A DNA stretch of 64,000 nt, taken from positions 9,183-73,182 of the forward strand of contig QFQX01000021.1 of assembly GCA_003248775.1 (NCBI GenBank), in the 5' to 3' direction. Shown piece after piece: positions 8,013 to 16,743 of the stretch. The DNA comes from Shinella sp. GTDB taxonomy: Bacteria > Pseudomonadota > Alphaproteobacteria > Rhizobiales > Rhizobiaceae. A program made the position numbers and the translations under genes. Each line of letters begins with the position of its first letter. Position 1 is the stretch's first letter. Below the pieces are notes generated by a model. That model ran no database searches. It was not told the origin of the DNA and saw nothing but the letters and a program-made list of their open reading frames with translations.

Positions 8013-9044
8013 ATGTCCGGACTGTCGCTCAACGATGTCACGAAACAATTCGGCCCCTTCACGGCGGTCGACAACGTGCAATTGAACGTACCGCACGGTA
8101 CTTTTGTCTGCATGCTCGGCCCGTCCGGCTGCGGCAAGACCACGCTGCTCAGGATGATTGCCGGTCTTGACCTCCCGACCGGCGGATCGATCGTGCTGGA
8201 CGGCGAGGACATCACGCGGGTCCCGACGCACAAGCGTAATCTCGGCATGGTCTTCCAGTCGCTGGCGCTGTTTCCGCACCTCACCGTCGGTGAGAACATC
8301 GCCTATCCGCTGCGTATCCGCGGCATCGGTCGCGAGGAGCAGGTGAAGCGCGTCGAGGAACTGCTCGCCATGATCCATCTGCCGGGTTACGCCGACCGTC
8401 CCGTGACCAAGCTTTCCGGCGGCCAGCGGCAGCGCGTGGCGATTGCCCGGGCGCTCGCCATCTCGCCCAAGCTCTTCCTGCTCGACGAGCCTCTTTCCGC
8501 TCTCGACGCCAAGCTGCGCGAGGCCATGCAGGTGGAACTGCGCAAGCTGCAGCAGCAGCTCGGCATCACCACCATCGTCGTGACCCACGACCAGCGCGAA
8601 GCCATGACCATGGCCGACACCGTCGTGGTGATGAACGGCGGCAAGATCCGTCAGGCGGCAAGCCCGATCGAGATCTACCGCAAGCCGGCGGACCGCTTCG
8701 TCGCGGACTTCATCGGCTCCACCAATCTTCTGCCGCTGACCATCGAAAGCGGTCGCACGCTCGTGCTCGGCCAGCCGGTCGAAGGCATCGCGGCCAGTGG
8801 CCAGAGCGCCTGCAGCCTTTCGGTTCGCCCCGAAGACGTCCATCTTTCCGCTCCGGGCGAGGGACGTCTTTCCGGTCGCGTCACCTTCATCCGCGATCTC
8901 GGCGGCACCATCGAGACATTCATCGACGTTCGCGGCTCCGAAGTGATCGCGGTTTCCACGCCGCGCGAGCGGCCGGTGGTCACCGTCGGACAGGAAGTCG
9001 GCGTGGTGATCGATCCGCAGACGGCCGTGGTGCTTCCGGCATGA
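8013..9044 (+). CDS. Polyamine-type ABC transporter ATPase (PotA-like)
   Basis: The 343-residue ATPase has Walker A GPSGCGKTT, the Q-loop in GMVFQSLALFPHLTV, signature LSGGQRQRVAIARAL, Walker B LFLLDEPLSALD and switch motif VVTHDQREAM, then a C-terminal TOBE domain (about 240-343). Of the adjacent ATGs at 8010 and 8013, the second has GGAG at a usable 5-base spacing. It powers import with the two permeases that follow; its stop overlaps the next start (ATGA). Confidence 0.92.
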   Translation: MSGLSLNDVTKQFGPFTAVDNVQLNVPHGTFVCMLGPSGCGKTTLLRMIAGLDLPTGGSIVLDGEDITRVPTHKRNLGMVFQSLALFPHLTVGENIAYPLRIRGIGREEQVKRVEELLAMIHLPGYADRPVTKLSGGQRQRVAIARALAISPKLFLLDEPLSALDAKLREAMQVELRKLQQQLGITTIVVTHDQREAMTMADTVVVMNGGKIRQAASPIEIYRKPADRFVADFIGSTNLLPLTIESGRTLVLGQPVEGIAASGQSACSLSVRPEDVHLSAPGEGRLSGRVTFIRDLGGTIETFIDVRGSEVIAVSTPRERPVVTVGQEVGVVIDPQTAVVLPA

Positions 9045-9895
9045 GGCGCGAACCCCCGCAAAAAGCGCTCGACTATGCGCCGCTCGCCTTTCCGGCGGGC
9101 ATGCTGATCCTGTTCTTCGTCGTGCCCTTCGGCACGATGATCGCCGTCAGCTTCTTCAAGCGTCAGCAGGGTGGCTTTTACGAGCCGGCCTTCGTGTTCG
9201 ACAACTACGCCCGCTTCATCAGCCCGTTCTTCGCCGGCGTTCTCGGTTTCTCGCTGATGCTGGCAATCTCGGTCGCAGTGGTCTGCGTCGTGCTTGGCAT
9301 ACCCTTCACCTATCTCCTGACGCGCATGTCGCGACGTGCGCAGGTCGTGTGGCTGGTCGCGCTGCTGTCGATCCTTTCGCTCTCGGAAGTCATCATCGGC
9401 TTTGCGTGGTCGACGCTGTTTTCCCGTACCGCCGGTATCACCAACCTGCTGGTCATGATCGGCCTCATGGAAAAGCCCATGGCGCTGATGCCGAATTTCG
9501 GTGCTGTGCTGACCGGCATGACCTATCAGGCGTTTCCCTATACGGTGCTGGTTCTCTATCCCGCGCTGGTGCGGCTCGATCCGACGCTGACGGAAGCCGC
9601 GCGGACACTCGGCGCTTCGCCGATCCGCGCCTTCTTCACCGTCGTCGTGCCGGCGCTGCGCAACACCATCGTCGCAACGATGATCATGGTCTTCATCTTC
9701 GCGCTCGGTTCCTACCTCCTGCCGCAGATCCTCGGCCGGCCGCAGCACTGGACGCTGTCGGTGTTGATCACCGATCAGGCGATCTACCAGTCCAACATGC
9801 CGTTTGCCGCGGCCATGGCGGTGTTCCTGGTGCTTGTCACGCTTGGCATGGTGGCGCTTACGCTCTTCATCGGACGCAAGGGAGAGGCAGCATGA
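9041..9895 (+). CDS. Polyamine-type ABC permease (PotB-like)
   Basis: The 284-residue inner-membrane protein has about six hydrophobic segments (first at LAFPAGMLILFFVVPFG) and the permease EAA loop EAARTLGASPIRAFFTVVVPAL near residues 185-206, which docks on the ATPase. The start overlaps the ATPase stop by 4 bases, indicating translational coupling. It forms the heterodimeric channel with the next gene. Confidence 0.9.
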   Translation: MRREPPQKALDYAPLAFPAGMLILFFVVPFGTMIAVSFFKRQQGGFYEPAFVFDNYARFISPFFAGVLGFSLMLAISVAVVCVVLGIPFTYLLTRMSRRAQVVWLVALLSILSLSEVIIGFAWSTLFSRTAGITNLLVMIGLMEKPMALMPNFGAVLTGMTYQAFPYTVLVLYPALVRLDPTLTEAARTLGASPIRAFFTVVVPALRNTIVATMIMVFIFALGSYLLPQILGRPQHWTLSVLITDQAIYQSNMPFAAAMAVFLVLVTLGMVALTLFIGRKGEAA

Positions 9896-10692
9896 ACAAG
9901 GTGCTGACGCGTATCTATTTCGTCCTGATCGCGATCTTCCTCGCCGCTCCGATCGTCGTCGTCGCCGGTGTGTCGGTCAACGAGAAGCAGAGCCTGACCT
10001 TCCCGCCGCAGGGCTTTTCGCTCGCATGGTACGGGGCGATCTTCGCCGATGCCGGCTGGCGTTCGGCCTTCTTCGCGTCGCTTGGGCTGGCGCTCGCGTC
10101 CGCGGCGCTTGCGGTCGTCATCGCGCTTCCGCTGGCATGGTTCCTGTGGCGCCGGCTCGCGCCCTGGGCCAACATCTTCCAGATCCTCGGCATTGCCCCG
10201 TTTACCCTGCCGCCTGTGATCACGGCGCTCGGTCTCCTGACCTTCTGGGCGACGACGGGTTTCTACGGGCAGCCATGGACGGCGGTGATCGGCCACGCGA
10301 TCTTCTTCGTGACATTGCCGCTGGTCACCCTGTCGCTCGGCTTTTCGGCCATCGACCGTTCGCTGGTCGAGGCCGCCTCGACCATGGGCGCCGACGACAA
10401 GACGGTGTTCCGCACCGTCGTCCTGCCGCTGATCCGGCCCTATCTGGTGTCCGGCTACGCCTTTGCCTTCGTGCTGTCGCTCAACGAATACATCGTCGCC
10501 TACATGACGGTCGGCTTCACCATGGAGACCTTGCCGATCAAGATCTTCAACGCGCTGCGCTACGGCTACACGCCGACGATGGCTTCGGTGACGATCCTCT
10601 TCGTCGTGGTCGCGGCGCTGGTCTTCGGTCTCGTTGCGCGATTCGGCGATCTGCCGAAACTTCTCGGTGCGATGGCGGCCGACGACCGCTGA
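9892..10692 (+). CDS. Polyamine-type ABC permease (PotC-like)
   Basis: The 266-residue membrane protein starts MNKVLTRIYFVLIAIFLAAPI, with the ATG overlapping the previous stop (ATGA). The frame stays open further upstream but that part only shadows the preceding gene. It has six predicted membrane segments and an EAA loop EAASTMGADDKTVFRTVVLPL. It completes the importer. No T-rich terminator follows directly. Confidence 0.9.
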   Translation: MNKVLTRIYFVLIAIFLAAPIVVVAGVSVNEKQSLTFPPQGFSLAWYGAIFADAGWRSAFFASLGLALASAALAVVIALPLAWFLWRRLAPWANIFQILGIAPFTLPPVITALGLLTFWATTGFYGQPWTAVIGHAIFFVTLPLVTLSLGFSAIDRSLVEAASTMGADDKTVFRTVVLPLIRPYLVSGYAFAFVLSLNEYIVAYMTVGFTMETLPIKIFNALRYGYTPTMASVTILFVVVAALVFGLVARFGDLPKLLGAMAADDR

Positions 10693-11121
10693 TCGATTGC
10701 CCATTTCGCATGCCGGCGGTACGGATTTCCGCCAGCATGTCGTTTATCTTGCGGAAACCAAGAATTTTATCAGCATTTTATCAATTCGTTCAGAATTGCG
10801 GCCTAACCCTTTTGTCGTTCCGGGACGGGACTCCGCGCATGAAGTTGCGGATGGTGACAAATGGGGAATGGGGCACATGACGTGCGCAGGACACACCGCG
10901 TTCATCGCGGATGCAAACGGATCCATGAATCCGTGGCCGGATACCGGCCGAAAGTCCCTGCAGGGCAGGGATATGACAGTTTTCGCCAAGCGCCGGGAGC
11001 GCAGGCCTTCTCAATTCCATATCGGACGGTTCACCGGTCTTTCGTCGCTGATTGACGGACGCGGCCTGCAATTCAGCCGACAGCCCATCGCCGCGTGATG
11101 AGGTTTCGATAGACGTGATCG
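10693..11121. other. Intergenic stretch without a recognisable gene
   Basis: The 429 bp between the PotC-like gene and the structured RNA hold only short open frames with no RBS, no conserved motif and rhizobia-atypical codon use. An open frame running 10634-11098 begins inside the permease gene and reads as non-protein. I see no convincing terminator or promoter, although a promoter for the RNA that follows should lie near its right end. Confidence 0.5.
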
Positions 11122-11307
11122 GTTCCCTGTTTTCAGGGAACTGGTACGGCATCTATCGATACCGTTTCGCACCGCATGGCGAACGGCCTCTGGCCACGGT
11201 AGATGCCGTGGGAGGAACCTGGCGTCCCCACCCCCCTAGTCGGGTTCCTCCCATCCTTGTTTCAATGCTACGGCCGGTATGAGAAGTCTCAGCCGGCCGT
11301 ATTTGTT
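11122..11307 (+). ncRNA. Candidate structured small RNA ending in a Rho-independent terminator
   Basis: Four consecutive helices fill this gap between convergent genes. They are a perfect GTTCCCTG/CAGGGAAC hairpin with a TTTT loop (11122-11141), a closing stem CGGCATCTA/TAGATGCCG (11147-11155 with 11200-11208) enclosing two inner hairpins, a perfect 10-bp GGGAGGAACC/GGTTCCTCCC hairpin (11210-11252) with a C-rich loop, and a terminator stem TACGGCCGG/CCGGCCGTA (11269-11301) followed by TTTGTT. The U-rich end fixes the plus strand. The CCUCCC and C-rich loop could pair with Shine-Dalgarno sequences, as several alphaproteobacterial small RNAs do. I do not recognise it as a named family. The last hairpin may also end the polyamine operon. 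Confidence 0.6.
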
Positions 11308-11322
11308 CCATGACGTCGAGGA

Positions 11323-12198
11323 TCAGCCCCGCAGCATCTCGATGATGGCGGAGAAGTCCCGGCCGCCATGTCCCTGCTTGGCGAAGAGGTCGAACAGTTG
11401 CGCCGCTTCGGCTCCGAGCGGGGTGGCTGCGCCGCATCCGAGCGCTGCTTCCTGCGCGAGCTTAAGGTCTTTCAGCATCAGGGCTGCGGCAAAGCCCGGT
11501 CTGTATTCGTTGTTGGCGGGAGACGTCGGAACAGGGCCGGGGACCGGGCAATAGGTGTTGATCGACCAGCACTGGCCCGACGAGGTCGAGGCGACATCGA
11601 ACAGCGCCTGATGGGAGAGGCCGAGCTTTTCGCCGAGCGCGAAGGCCTCGCATACCCCGATCATCGAAATGCCGAGGATCATGTTGTTGCAGATCTTGGC
11701 CGCCTGTCCAGCGCCGCTTCCGCCGCAATGGACGATCTTCTTGCCCATGGCTTCGAGGAGGGGATGGGCATTGGCGAATGCGCCATCGCTGCCGCCGGCC
11801 ATGAAGGTGAGGGTGCCGGCCGCCGCGCCGCCGGTGCCGCCGGAGACAGGGGCATCGAGCGAGATGCAGTCGGCCGCCGCCGCCAGTTCATGGGCGCGGC
11901 GGGCGCTGTCCACATCGATGGTCGAGCAGTCGATCAGCAGGGTGCCGGGCTTCACCGCCTTCACGAGATCCCCCCAGACCGAGAGGACGTGAACGCCCTT
12001 CGGCAGCATGGTGACGACGGTCTCGGCATCGGCGGTCGCCTCCTCGAGCGATGCCGCCGGTGCAACGCCGTGGCCCGCCGCCGCCAGAAGAATTTCCGAC
12101 GACAGGTCGAAGCCCTTCACCCTGTGGCCTGCCTTGACCAGATTTGCGGCCATCGGACCACCCATGTTGCCGAGACCGATGAATGCGATGTTCGTCAT
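11323..12198 (-). CDS. mmsB: 3-hydroxyisobutyrate dehydrogenase-family enzyme
   Basis: The 291-residue enzyme is a beta-hydroxyacid dehydrogenase: NAD-binding GLGNMGGPMAANLVKAGH (residues 7-24), substrate motif LDAPVSGGTGGAAAGTLTFMAGG near 120-140, and the catalytic-lysine region GSGAGQAAKICNNMILG. This matches MmsB, which oxidises 3-hydroxyisobutyrate to methylmalonate semialdehyde in valine breakdown. It is the last gene of the Liv/GMC operon (24 bp after the GMC gene), not next to the valine-pathway genes at 30-32 kb, so a paralogue with another hydroxyacid substrate is possible. Confidence 0.82.
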   Translation of the reverse strand: MTNIAFIGLGNMGGPMAANLVKAGHRVKGFDLSSEILLAAAGHGVAPAASLEEATADAETVVTMLPKGVHVLSVWGDLVKAVKPGTLLIDCSTIDVDSARRAHELAAAADCISLDAPVSGGTGGAAAGTLTFMAGGSDGAFANAHPLLEAMGKKIVHCGGSGAGQAAKICNNMILGISMIGVCEAFALGEKLGLSHQALFDVASTSSGQCWSINTYCPVPGPVPTSPANNEYRPGFAAALMLKDLKLAQEAALGCGAATPLGAEAAQLFDLFAKQGHGGRDFSAIIEMLRG

Positions 12199-12222
12199 TT
12201 CGTGTTTCCTTCCTTCGCGGGA

Positions 12223-13818
12223 TCAGCGGTTGTCCGCCAGGATCATTTCGGCTGCCTTTTCGGCGATCATGATTGTCGGTGAATTGGTGTTGCCGGAGGT
12301 GATGGTCGGCATGATCGAGGCGTCCGCGATCCTGAGCCGTTTCAGCGCCCGCATCCTGAGGCGCGGGTCGACCACACTCTGATCGTCGGAGCCCATGCGG
12401 CAGGTGCCGACCGGATGGAATATGGTCGTGCCGATGTCGCCTGCGGCATGGGCCAGTTCCTCGTCGGTTCCGTAGCGGGCACCGGGCTTGAATTCCTCGG
12501 GGCGATAGCGGGCAAAGGACGGTTGCTCGGCAATCCGCCGCGTCAGCCTGATGGCCCTCACCGCGATGTCGCGGTCGGCGGGGGCGGAGAGATAATGCGG
12601 CGCGATCACCGGCTTGGCGGCGAAGTCGGGAGCGCTCAGATGCACCGAACCCCGGCTTTCCGGGCGAAGATTGCACACACTTGCGGTGATCGCCGGGAAG
12701 GGGTGAACGGGCTCGCCGAACTTTTCCAGCGTCACCGGCTGGACGTGATATTGCAGGTCCGGCGTTTCCTTGTCGGGGCCGGAGCGGGTGAAGATGCCGA
12801 GCTGGCTCGGCGCCATGGCCATGGGGCCGGATCGCTTCAGCAGATATTCCAGCCCGATCGCGGCCTTGCCATAGAGGCTCGACGCCTTTTCGTTGAGCGT
12901 CGGAACACCGCTGACCTTGAAGGCCATGCGAAGCTGCAGGTGGTCCTGCAGGTTCTCGCCGACGTCGCGTACCTCTTTCACCAAATCGATCCCTGCCTGC
13001 TGCAGCACGTCGCCGCGACCGACGCCGGAAAGTTCGAGGATCTGCGGCGAGCCGATCGCGCCGGCGGAGAGCACCGTCTCGCGGCGGGCCGTAAAGTGTT
13101 TCGCCACGCCGTCGTGATGCACCTCGACGCCGGTGACCGCGCCGTCCTCGATCAAGAGACGCATGACATGGGCCTTGGTCAGCACCGTCAGGTTGCCGCG
13201 CTTGACGGCGGGACGCAGGAAGGCCTTGGCGGTGTTCCAGCGTATGCCGGAGCGCTGGTTGACGTCGAAATAGCCGGAGCCCTCATTGGTGCCGCGGTTG
13301 AAGTCGGCGGTCTCGGGAATGCCGGCTTCCTTCGCCGCCTGCTGGAAGGCTTCGAGCACCGCCCAGCGGACGCGGGCCTTTTCGACGCGCCATTCGCCGC
13401 CGGCGCCATGCATCTCGTCGCCGCCCTTGTAGAAATCCTCGGATTTGCGGAAGAGGGGCAGCACATCGTCCCAGCCCCAGCCATCGCAACCCATCTGCCG
13501 CCACTGGTCGTAATCTCGGGCCTGACCGCGCATGTAGATCATGCCGTTGATCGACGAGCAGCCGCCGAGCACCTTGCCGCGCGGATAGCTGAGCGAACGG
13601 CCGTTCAGGCCTTCCTCCTTTGCCGTGGTGAAGCACCAATCGGTTCGCGGATTGTTGATGCAGTAGAGATATCCGACGGGAATGTGGATCCAGTGGTAAT
13701 TGTCGGATCCCCCGGCTTCCAGCAGCAGGACGCGGTTGTTCCGGTCGGCGGACAGCCGGTTGGCCAGGACGCATCCCGCCGAGCCGGCGCCGATGACGAT
13801 GTAGTCGTAACTCTCCAT
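12223..13818 (-). CDS. GMC-family FAD-dependent oxidoreductase (choline dehydrogenase-like)
   Basis: The 531-residue flavoenzyme has the N-terminal FAD motif YIVIGAGSAGCVLANRLS, GMC signature 1 around PRGKVLGGCSSINGMIYMRG, signature 2 SAGAIGSPQILELSGVG and the C-terminal catalytic His region FHPVGTCRMG plus ITSGNTNSPTIMIAEKAAEMI. Such enzymes oxidise alcohols to aldehydes or ketones. It follows the Liv-type permease gene by about 100 bp and precedes the MmsB-like gene by 24 bp, so an imported hydroxy compound could be oxidised first here. The alcohol substrate is unknown; the name choline dehydrogenase would be over-specific. Confidence 0.85.
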   Translation of the reverse strand: MESYDYIVIGAGSAGCVLANRLSADRNNRVLLLEAGGSDNYHWIHIPVGYLYCINNPRTDWCFTTAKEEGLNGRSLSYPRGKVLGGCSSINGMIYMRGQARDYDQWRQMGCDGWGWDDVLPLFRKSEDFYKGGDEMHGAGGEWRVEKARVRWAVLEAFQQAAKEAGIPETADFNRGTNEGSGYFDVNQRSGIRWNTAKAFLRPAVKRGNLTVLTKAHVMRLLIEDGAVTGVEVHHDGVAKHFTARRETVLSAGAIGSPQILELSGVGRGDVLQQAGIDLVKEVRDVGENLQDHLQLRMAFKVSGVPTLNEKASSLYGKAAIGLEYLLKRSGPMAMAPSQLGIFTRSGPDKETPDLQYHVQPVTLEKFGEPVHPFPAITASVCNLRPESRGSVHLSAPDFAAKPVIAPHYLSAPADRDIAVRAIRLTRRIAEQPSFARYRPEEFKPGARYGTDEELAHAAGDIGTTIFHPVGTCRMGSDDQSVVDPRLRMRALKRLRIADASIMPTITSGNTNSPTIMIAEKAAEMILADNR

Positions 13819-13920
13819 GTTTCACTCCGCGGGATACCGGCGCGCGAACGGGCAGTCCGCGCAGCGGCATTCCGATATGTTGTGTCAATGCGTCGGAGCC
13901 GGCGGAGTGCCGGCCCAGGC

Positions 13921-14937
13921 TTAACGCCGGTATTCGAAGCCGAGTTTGCGGCCGATCCGGGATGCATAGAACTCGCCGACGATGCCGCGCCGGAAGAGCA
14001 GCACGCAGACCATGAAGACGATGCCGGTGATGATGGTGACCGGGAAGCCGGTGGTCGCGAGGTAGTTGCCGAGCGTCACCACGAGGCCGGCGCCGACCAG
14101 CGGGCCGATCAGTGTGCCGATGCCGCCGAGAAGCGTCATCAGGATCACCTCGCCGGACATCTGCCAGGTCACGTCGGTCAGCGTGGCGAACTGGAAGACC
14201 AGCGATTTCACCGCACCGGCAAGGCCCGCCAGCGCCGCCGACATGACGAAGGCGCCGAGCTTGTAACGGGCGACGGAGTAGCCGAGCGAGATGGCGCGCG
14301 CCTCGTTTTCACGGATCGACTTCAGGATCATGCCGAAGGGCGAATTGATGAAACGCCAGATGATGAGGAGGCCAATGATGAAGACCGCCAGCACCAGATA
14401 GTACATGTTCAGCGACTGCGAGAGGTCGATGAAGCCGAACAGGTGGCCGCGCGGCACGGACTGGATGCCGTCCTCGCCATGGGTGAACTCGGCCTGCAGG
14501 CAGAAGAAGAAGAACATCTGCGACAGCGCCAGCGTGATCATGGCGAAGTAGATGCCCTGCCGGCGGATGGCGAAGAAACCCATTATGAGGCCGAGAACGG
14601 CAGCGCCCAGGACACCCGTCAGGATACCGAGTTCCGGCGAGAACCCCCACTCCTTCACCGCATGGGCGGTGAAGTAGGCCGCGCCGCCGAAGAAGGCGGC
14701 ATGGCCGAAGGAGAGGAGGCCGGTATAGCCGAGCAGCAGGTTGAACGCGCAGGCAAACAGCGCGAAGCACAGGATCTTCATCAGGAAGACCGGGTAGAGG
14801 AAGAAGGGTGCGACGATCAGCAGGATGAGGCCGATGGCAATGAGGACAGTGCGCGCGACCGCTGCCGTGCCGCTTGCCGGAACTGTTGAATGCGCCGGGG
14901 TGGTTGTCGTTGTTGTCGAATGAGCCATGTCACGCAT
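13921..14937 (-). CDS. Branched-chain amino acid-type ABC permease (LivM-like)
   Basis: This protein of about 338 residues has a Thr-rich N-terminus, eight or more hydrophobic segments (LIAIGLILLIVAPFFLYPVF, CFALFACAFNLLLGYTGLLS) and the LivM loop SIRENEARAISLGYSVARYK. It forms the membrane channel with the LivH-like protein. Its start overlaps the end of that gene; an in-frame ATG at 14928 is an equally plausible start. It is part of a six-gene transporter/oxidoreductase operon. Confidence 0.9.
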   Translation of the reverse strand: MRDMAHSTTTTTTPAHSTVPASGTAAVARTVLIAIGLILLIVAPFFLYPVFLMKILCFALFACAFNLLLGYTGLLSFGHAAFFGGAAYFTAHAVKEWGFSPELGILTGVLGAAVLGLIMGFFAIRRQGIYFAMITLALSQMFFFFCLQAEFTHGEDGIQSVPRGHLFGFIDLSQSLNMYYLVLAVFIIGLLIIWRFINSPFGMILKSIRENEARAISLGYSVARYKLGAFVMSAALAGLAGAVKSLVFQFATLTDVTWQMSGEVILMTLLGGIGTLIGPLVGAGLVVTLGNYLATTGFPVTIITGIVFMVCVLLFRRGIVGEFYASRIGRKLGFEYRR

Positions 14938-15817
14938 CCCGACCGAAGAGGCCCGCGGGCCTGATGAGAAGAACGATCGCCATGATGACGAAGATCACGA
15001 TGTTGGAGGCTTCCGGGTAGAATACCTTTGTCAGGCCTTCCGCGATACCCAGCATGTAGCCGGTGAGGATGGCGCCCATGATCGAGCCCATGCCGCCGAC
15101 CACGACCACCGCGAAGACGACGATGATGATGTTGGAACCCATCAGCGGCGACACCTGGTAGACCGGAGCGGCCAGCACGCCGGCGAAGGCGGCGAGCGCT
15201 ACGCCGAGACCGTAGGTGAAGGTCAGAAGCACCGGCACGTTGACGCCGAAGGCCTGTACCAGCGTCGAATTTTCCGTCGCGGCGCGCAGATAGGCGCCGA
15301 GCTTGGTCTTTTCGATCAGCAGCCATGTGCCGATGCAGACGATCAGCGAGACGATGACCACCCAGCCGCGATAGATCGGCATGAACATGAAGCCGAGATT
15401 GGTGCCGCCGGAAAGAGCCGGTGGCGTGGCATAGGGCTGGCCGGAGGAACCGTAGAGATAGCGGAAGGTGCCTTCGATGGTCAGCGCCAGGCCGAAGGTG
15501 AAGAGCAGGCCGTAGAGCGGGTCGAGGGCGTAGAGCCGCCGCAGGAACAGCCGCTCGACGATCGCGCCGAGAATGCCGACGATCAGCGGCGCAAGTATCA
15601 GCGCCGGCCAGTAGCCGATGCCGAGAAAGGTCAAGAGCAGATAGGCCGCGAATGCGCCGAGCATGTACTGCGCGCCATGGGCGAAGTTGATCATCCTGAG
15701 CAGGCCGAAGATGATCGCCAGCCCGAGCGACAGGAGCGCATAGAAGGAGCCGTTGATCAGGCCGATCAGCAATTGCCCGAGCAGGGCCTGGAGGGGAACG
15801 CCGAATATCATGGTCAT
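14930..15817 (-). CDS. Branched-chain amino acid-type ABC permease (LivH-like)
   Basis: The 295-residue membrane protein has LivH-typical LLIGLINGSFYALLSLGLAI at the N-terminus, FGLLRMINFAHGAQYMLGAFAA, and the ATPase-contact loop RAATENSTLVQAFGVNV. It overlaps the LivM-like gene by 8 bases. A REP-like element of about 125 bp separates it from the ATPase genes upstream, but the strand and order still indicate one transcript. Confidence 0.9.
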   Translation of the reverse strand: MTMIFGVPLQALLGQLLIGLINGSFYALLSLGLAIIFGLLRMINFAHGAQYMLGAFAAYLLLTFLGIGYWPALILAPLIVGILGAIVERLFLRRLYALDPLYGLLFTFGLALTIEGTFRYLYGSSGQPYATPPALSGGTNLGFMFMPIYRGWVVIVSLIVCIGTWLLIEKTKLGAYLRAATENSTLVQAFGVNVPVLLTFTYGLGVALAAFAGVLAAPVYQVSPLMGSNIIIVVFAVVVVGGMGSIMGAILTGYMLGIAEGLTKVFYPEASNIVIFVIMAIVLLIRPAGLFGRDA

Positions 15818-15855
15818 CGTGCGGCCCTCCTGTGAGCGGCTGGGCGACGCGCGCG

Positions 15856-15980
15856 CCCCTCATCCGGCTGCCGCCACCTTCTCCCCGTGAACGGGGAGAA
15901 GGCACTACGTGGCACCTGGAGAGTATCAGGATGGGCTCGTTCCCTCTCCCCGCTTGCGGGGAGAGGGCTAGGGTGAGGGG
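15856..15980. repeat. REP/BIME-like palindromic mosaic element (family A)
   Basis: CCCCTCATCC at the left and AGGGTGAGGGG at the right flank two hairpins: CTTCTCCCCG/CGGGGAGAAG and CCTCTCCCCG/CGGGGAGAGG. The same module occurs, whole or in part, at 22999-23111, 32428-32650, 37910-38043, 41936-42046 and 55968-56097. All copies are intergenic. Confidence 0.85.
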
Positions 15981-16040
15981 CAGGGCTCAAATCGCGTCGC
16001 GATATTGCAGCATGAGTACCTTTCGTGATCGTCATCGGAC

Positions 16041-16742
16041 CTATACCCCCAACACTTTATGGAGCATGTCCATGCGTTCGGGCAGCTCGCCCACCTTGAA
16101 CTCGGCCACCATCTGGCCGTGCTCCATCAGGTAGAAGCGGTCGGCGACGCGGCTTGCGAAGCGGAAATTCTGTTCGACCAGAAGCACGGTCATGCCTCTC
16201 TGCTTGAGTGTCTTCAGCACCTCGCCGATGCGTTGCACGATGACGGGGGCGAGGCCTTCCGTCGGTTCGTCGAGCAGCAGCAGGCGGGTGCCGGTGCGCA
16301 GGATGCGGGCGATGGCGAGCATCTGCTGTTCGCCGCCGGAAAGGCGCGTGCCCGGGCTGTTCCTGCGTTCATGGAGATTGGGGAAGAGCTCGAAGATCTC
16401 GTCCAGCGTCATGCCGCCCTTGGCGACTTCCGGCGGCAGCATCAGGTTTTCGAGCACGTTGAGTGTCGAGAAGATGCCGCGTTCTTCCGGCACGAAGCCG
16501 ATGCCGTGATGGGCGGTGCGGTGCAGCGGCACCTGCATCATGTCCTTGCCGGCGAAACGGATTTCGCCCTTGCGAGCCCGGACGATGCCGGTGACGGTGC
16601 GCAGCGTCGTCGTCTTGCCGACGCCGTTGCGGCCGAGAATGGTGACGGTCTCGCCTTCGCCGACATTCATGTCGACGCCATGCAGGATGTGGCTTTCGCC
16701 ATACCAGGAATTGAGGTTTCGGACTTCCAGAAGTGCCTTCAT
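16041..16742 (-). CDS. Branched-chain amino acid-type ABC ATPase (LivF-like)
   Basis: The 233-residue ATPase shows Walker A LGRNGVGKTTTLR, the LivF-typical VPEERGIFSTLNVLENL, signature RLSGGEQQMLAIAR and Walker B LLLLDEPTEGLAP. The length is normal for LivF. The ATG follows the LivG-like stop by 1 base. It energises the importer as a heterodimer with the LivG-like protein. Confidence 0.92.
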   Translation of the reverse strand: MKALLEVRNLNSWYGESHILHGVDMNVGEGETVTILGRNGVGKTTTLRTVTGIVRARKGEIRFAGKDMMQVPLHRTAHHGIGFVPEERGIFSTLNVLENLMLPPEVAKGGMTLDEIFELFPNLHERRNSPGTRLSGGEQQMLAIARILRTGTRLLLLDEPTEGLAPVIVQRIGEVLKTLKQRGMTVLLVEQNFRFASRVADRFYLMEHGQMVAEFKVGELPERMDMLHKVLGV

Positions 16743-16743
16743 G

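Noticed and set aside
10634..11098. Open frame of 154 codons following the PotC-like gene
   Set aside because: It begins inside the permease gene in another frame and has no ribosome site or recognisable composition; it reads as noncoding.
11122..11307. Interpretation of the structured RNA as a riboswitch for the downstream gene
   Set aside because: The next gene lies on the opposite strand and converges on it; no plus-strand gene follows the terminator, so a 5' UTR role is not possible.
15856..15980. CRISPR-like repeat array
   Set aside because: The hairpins are not regularly spaced and spacers are not of uniform length; they recur scattered between genes as mosaic palindromes.
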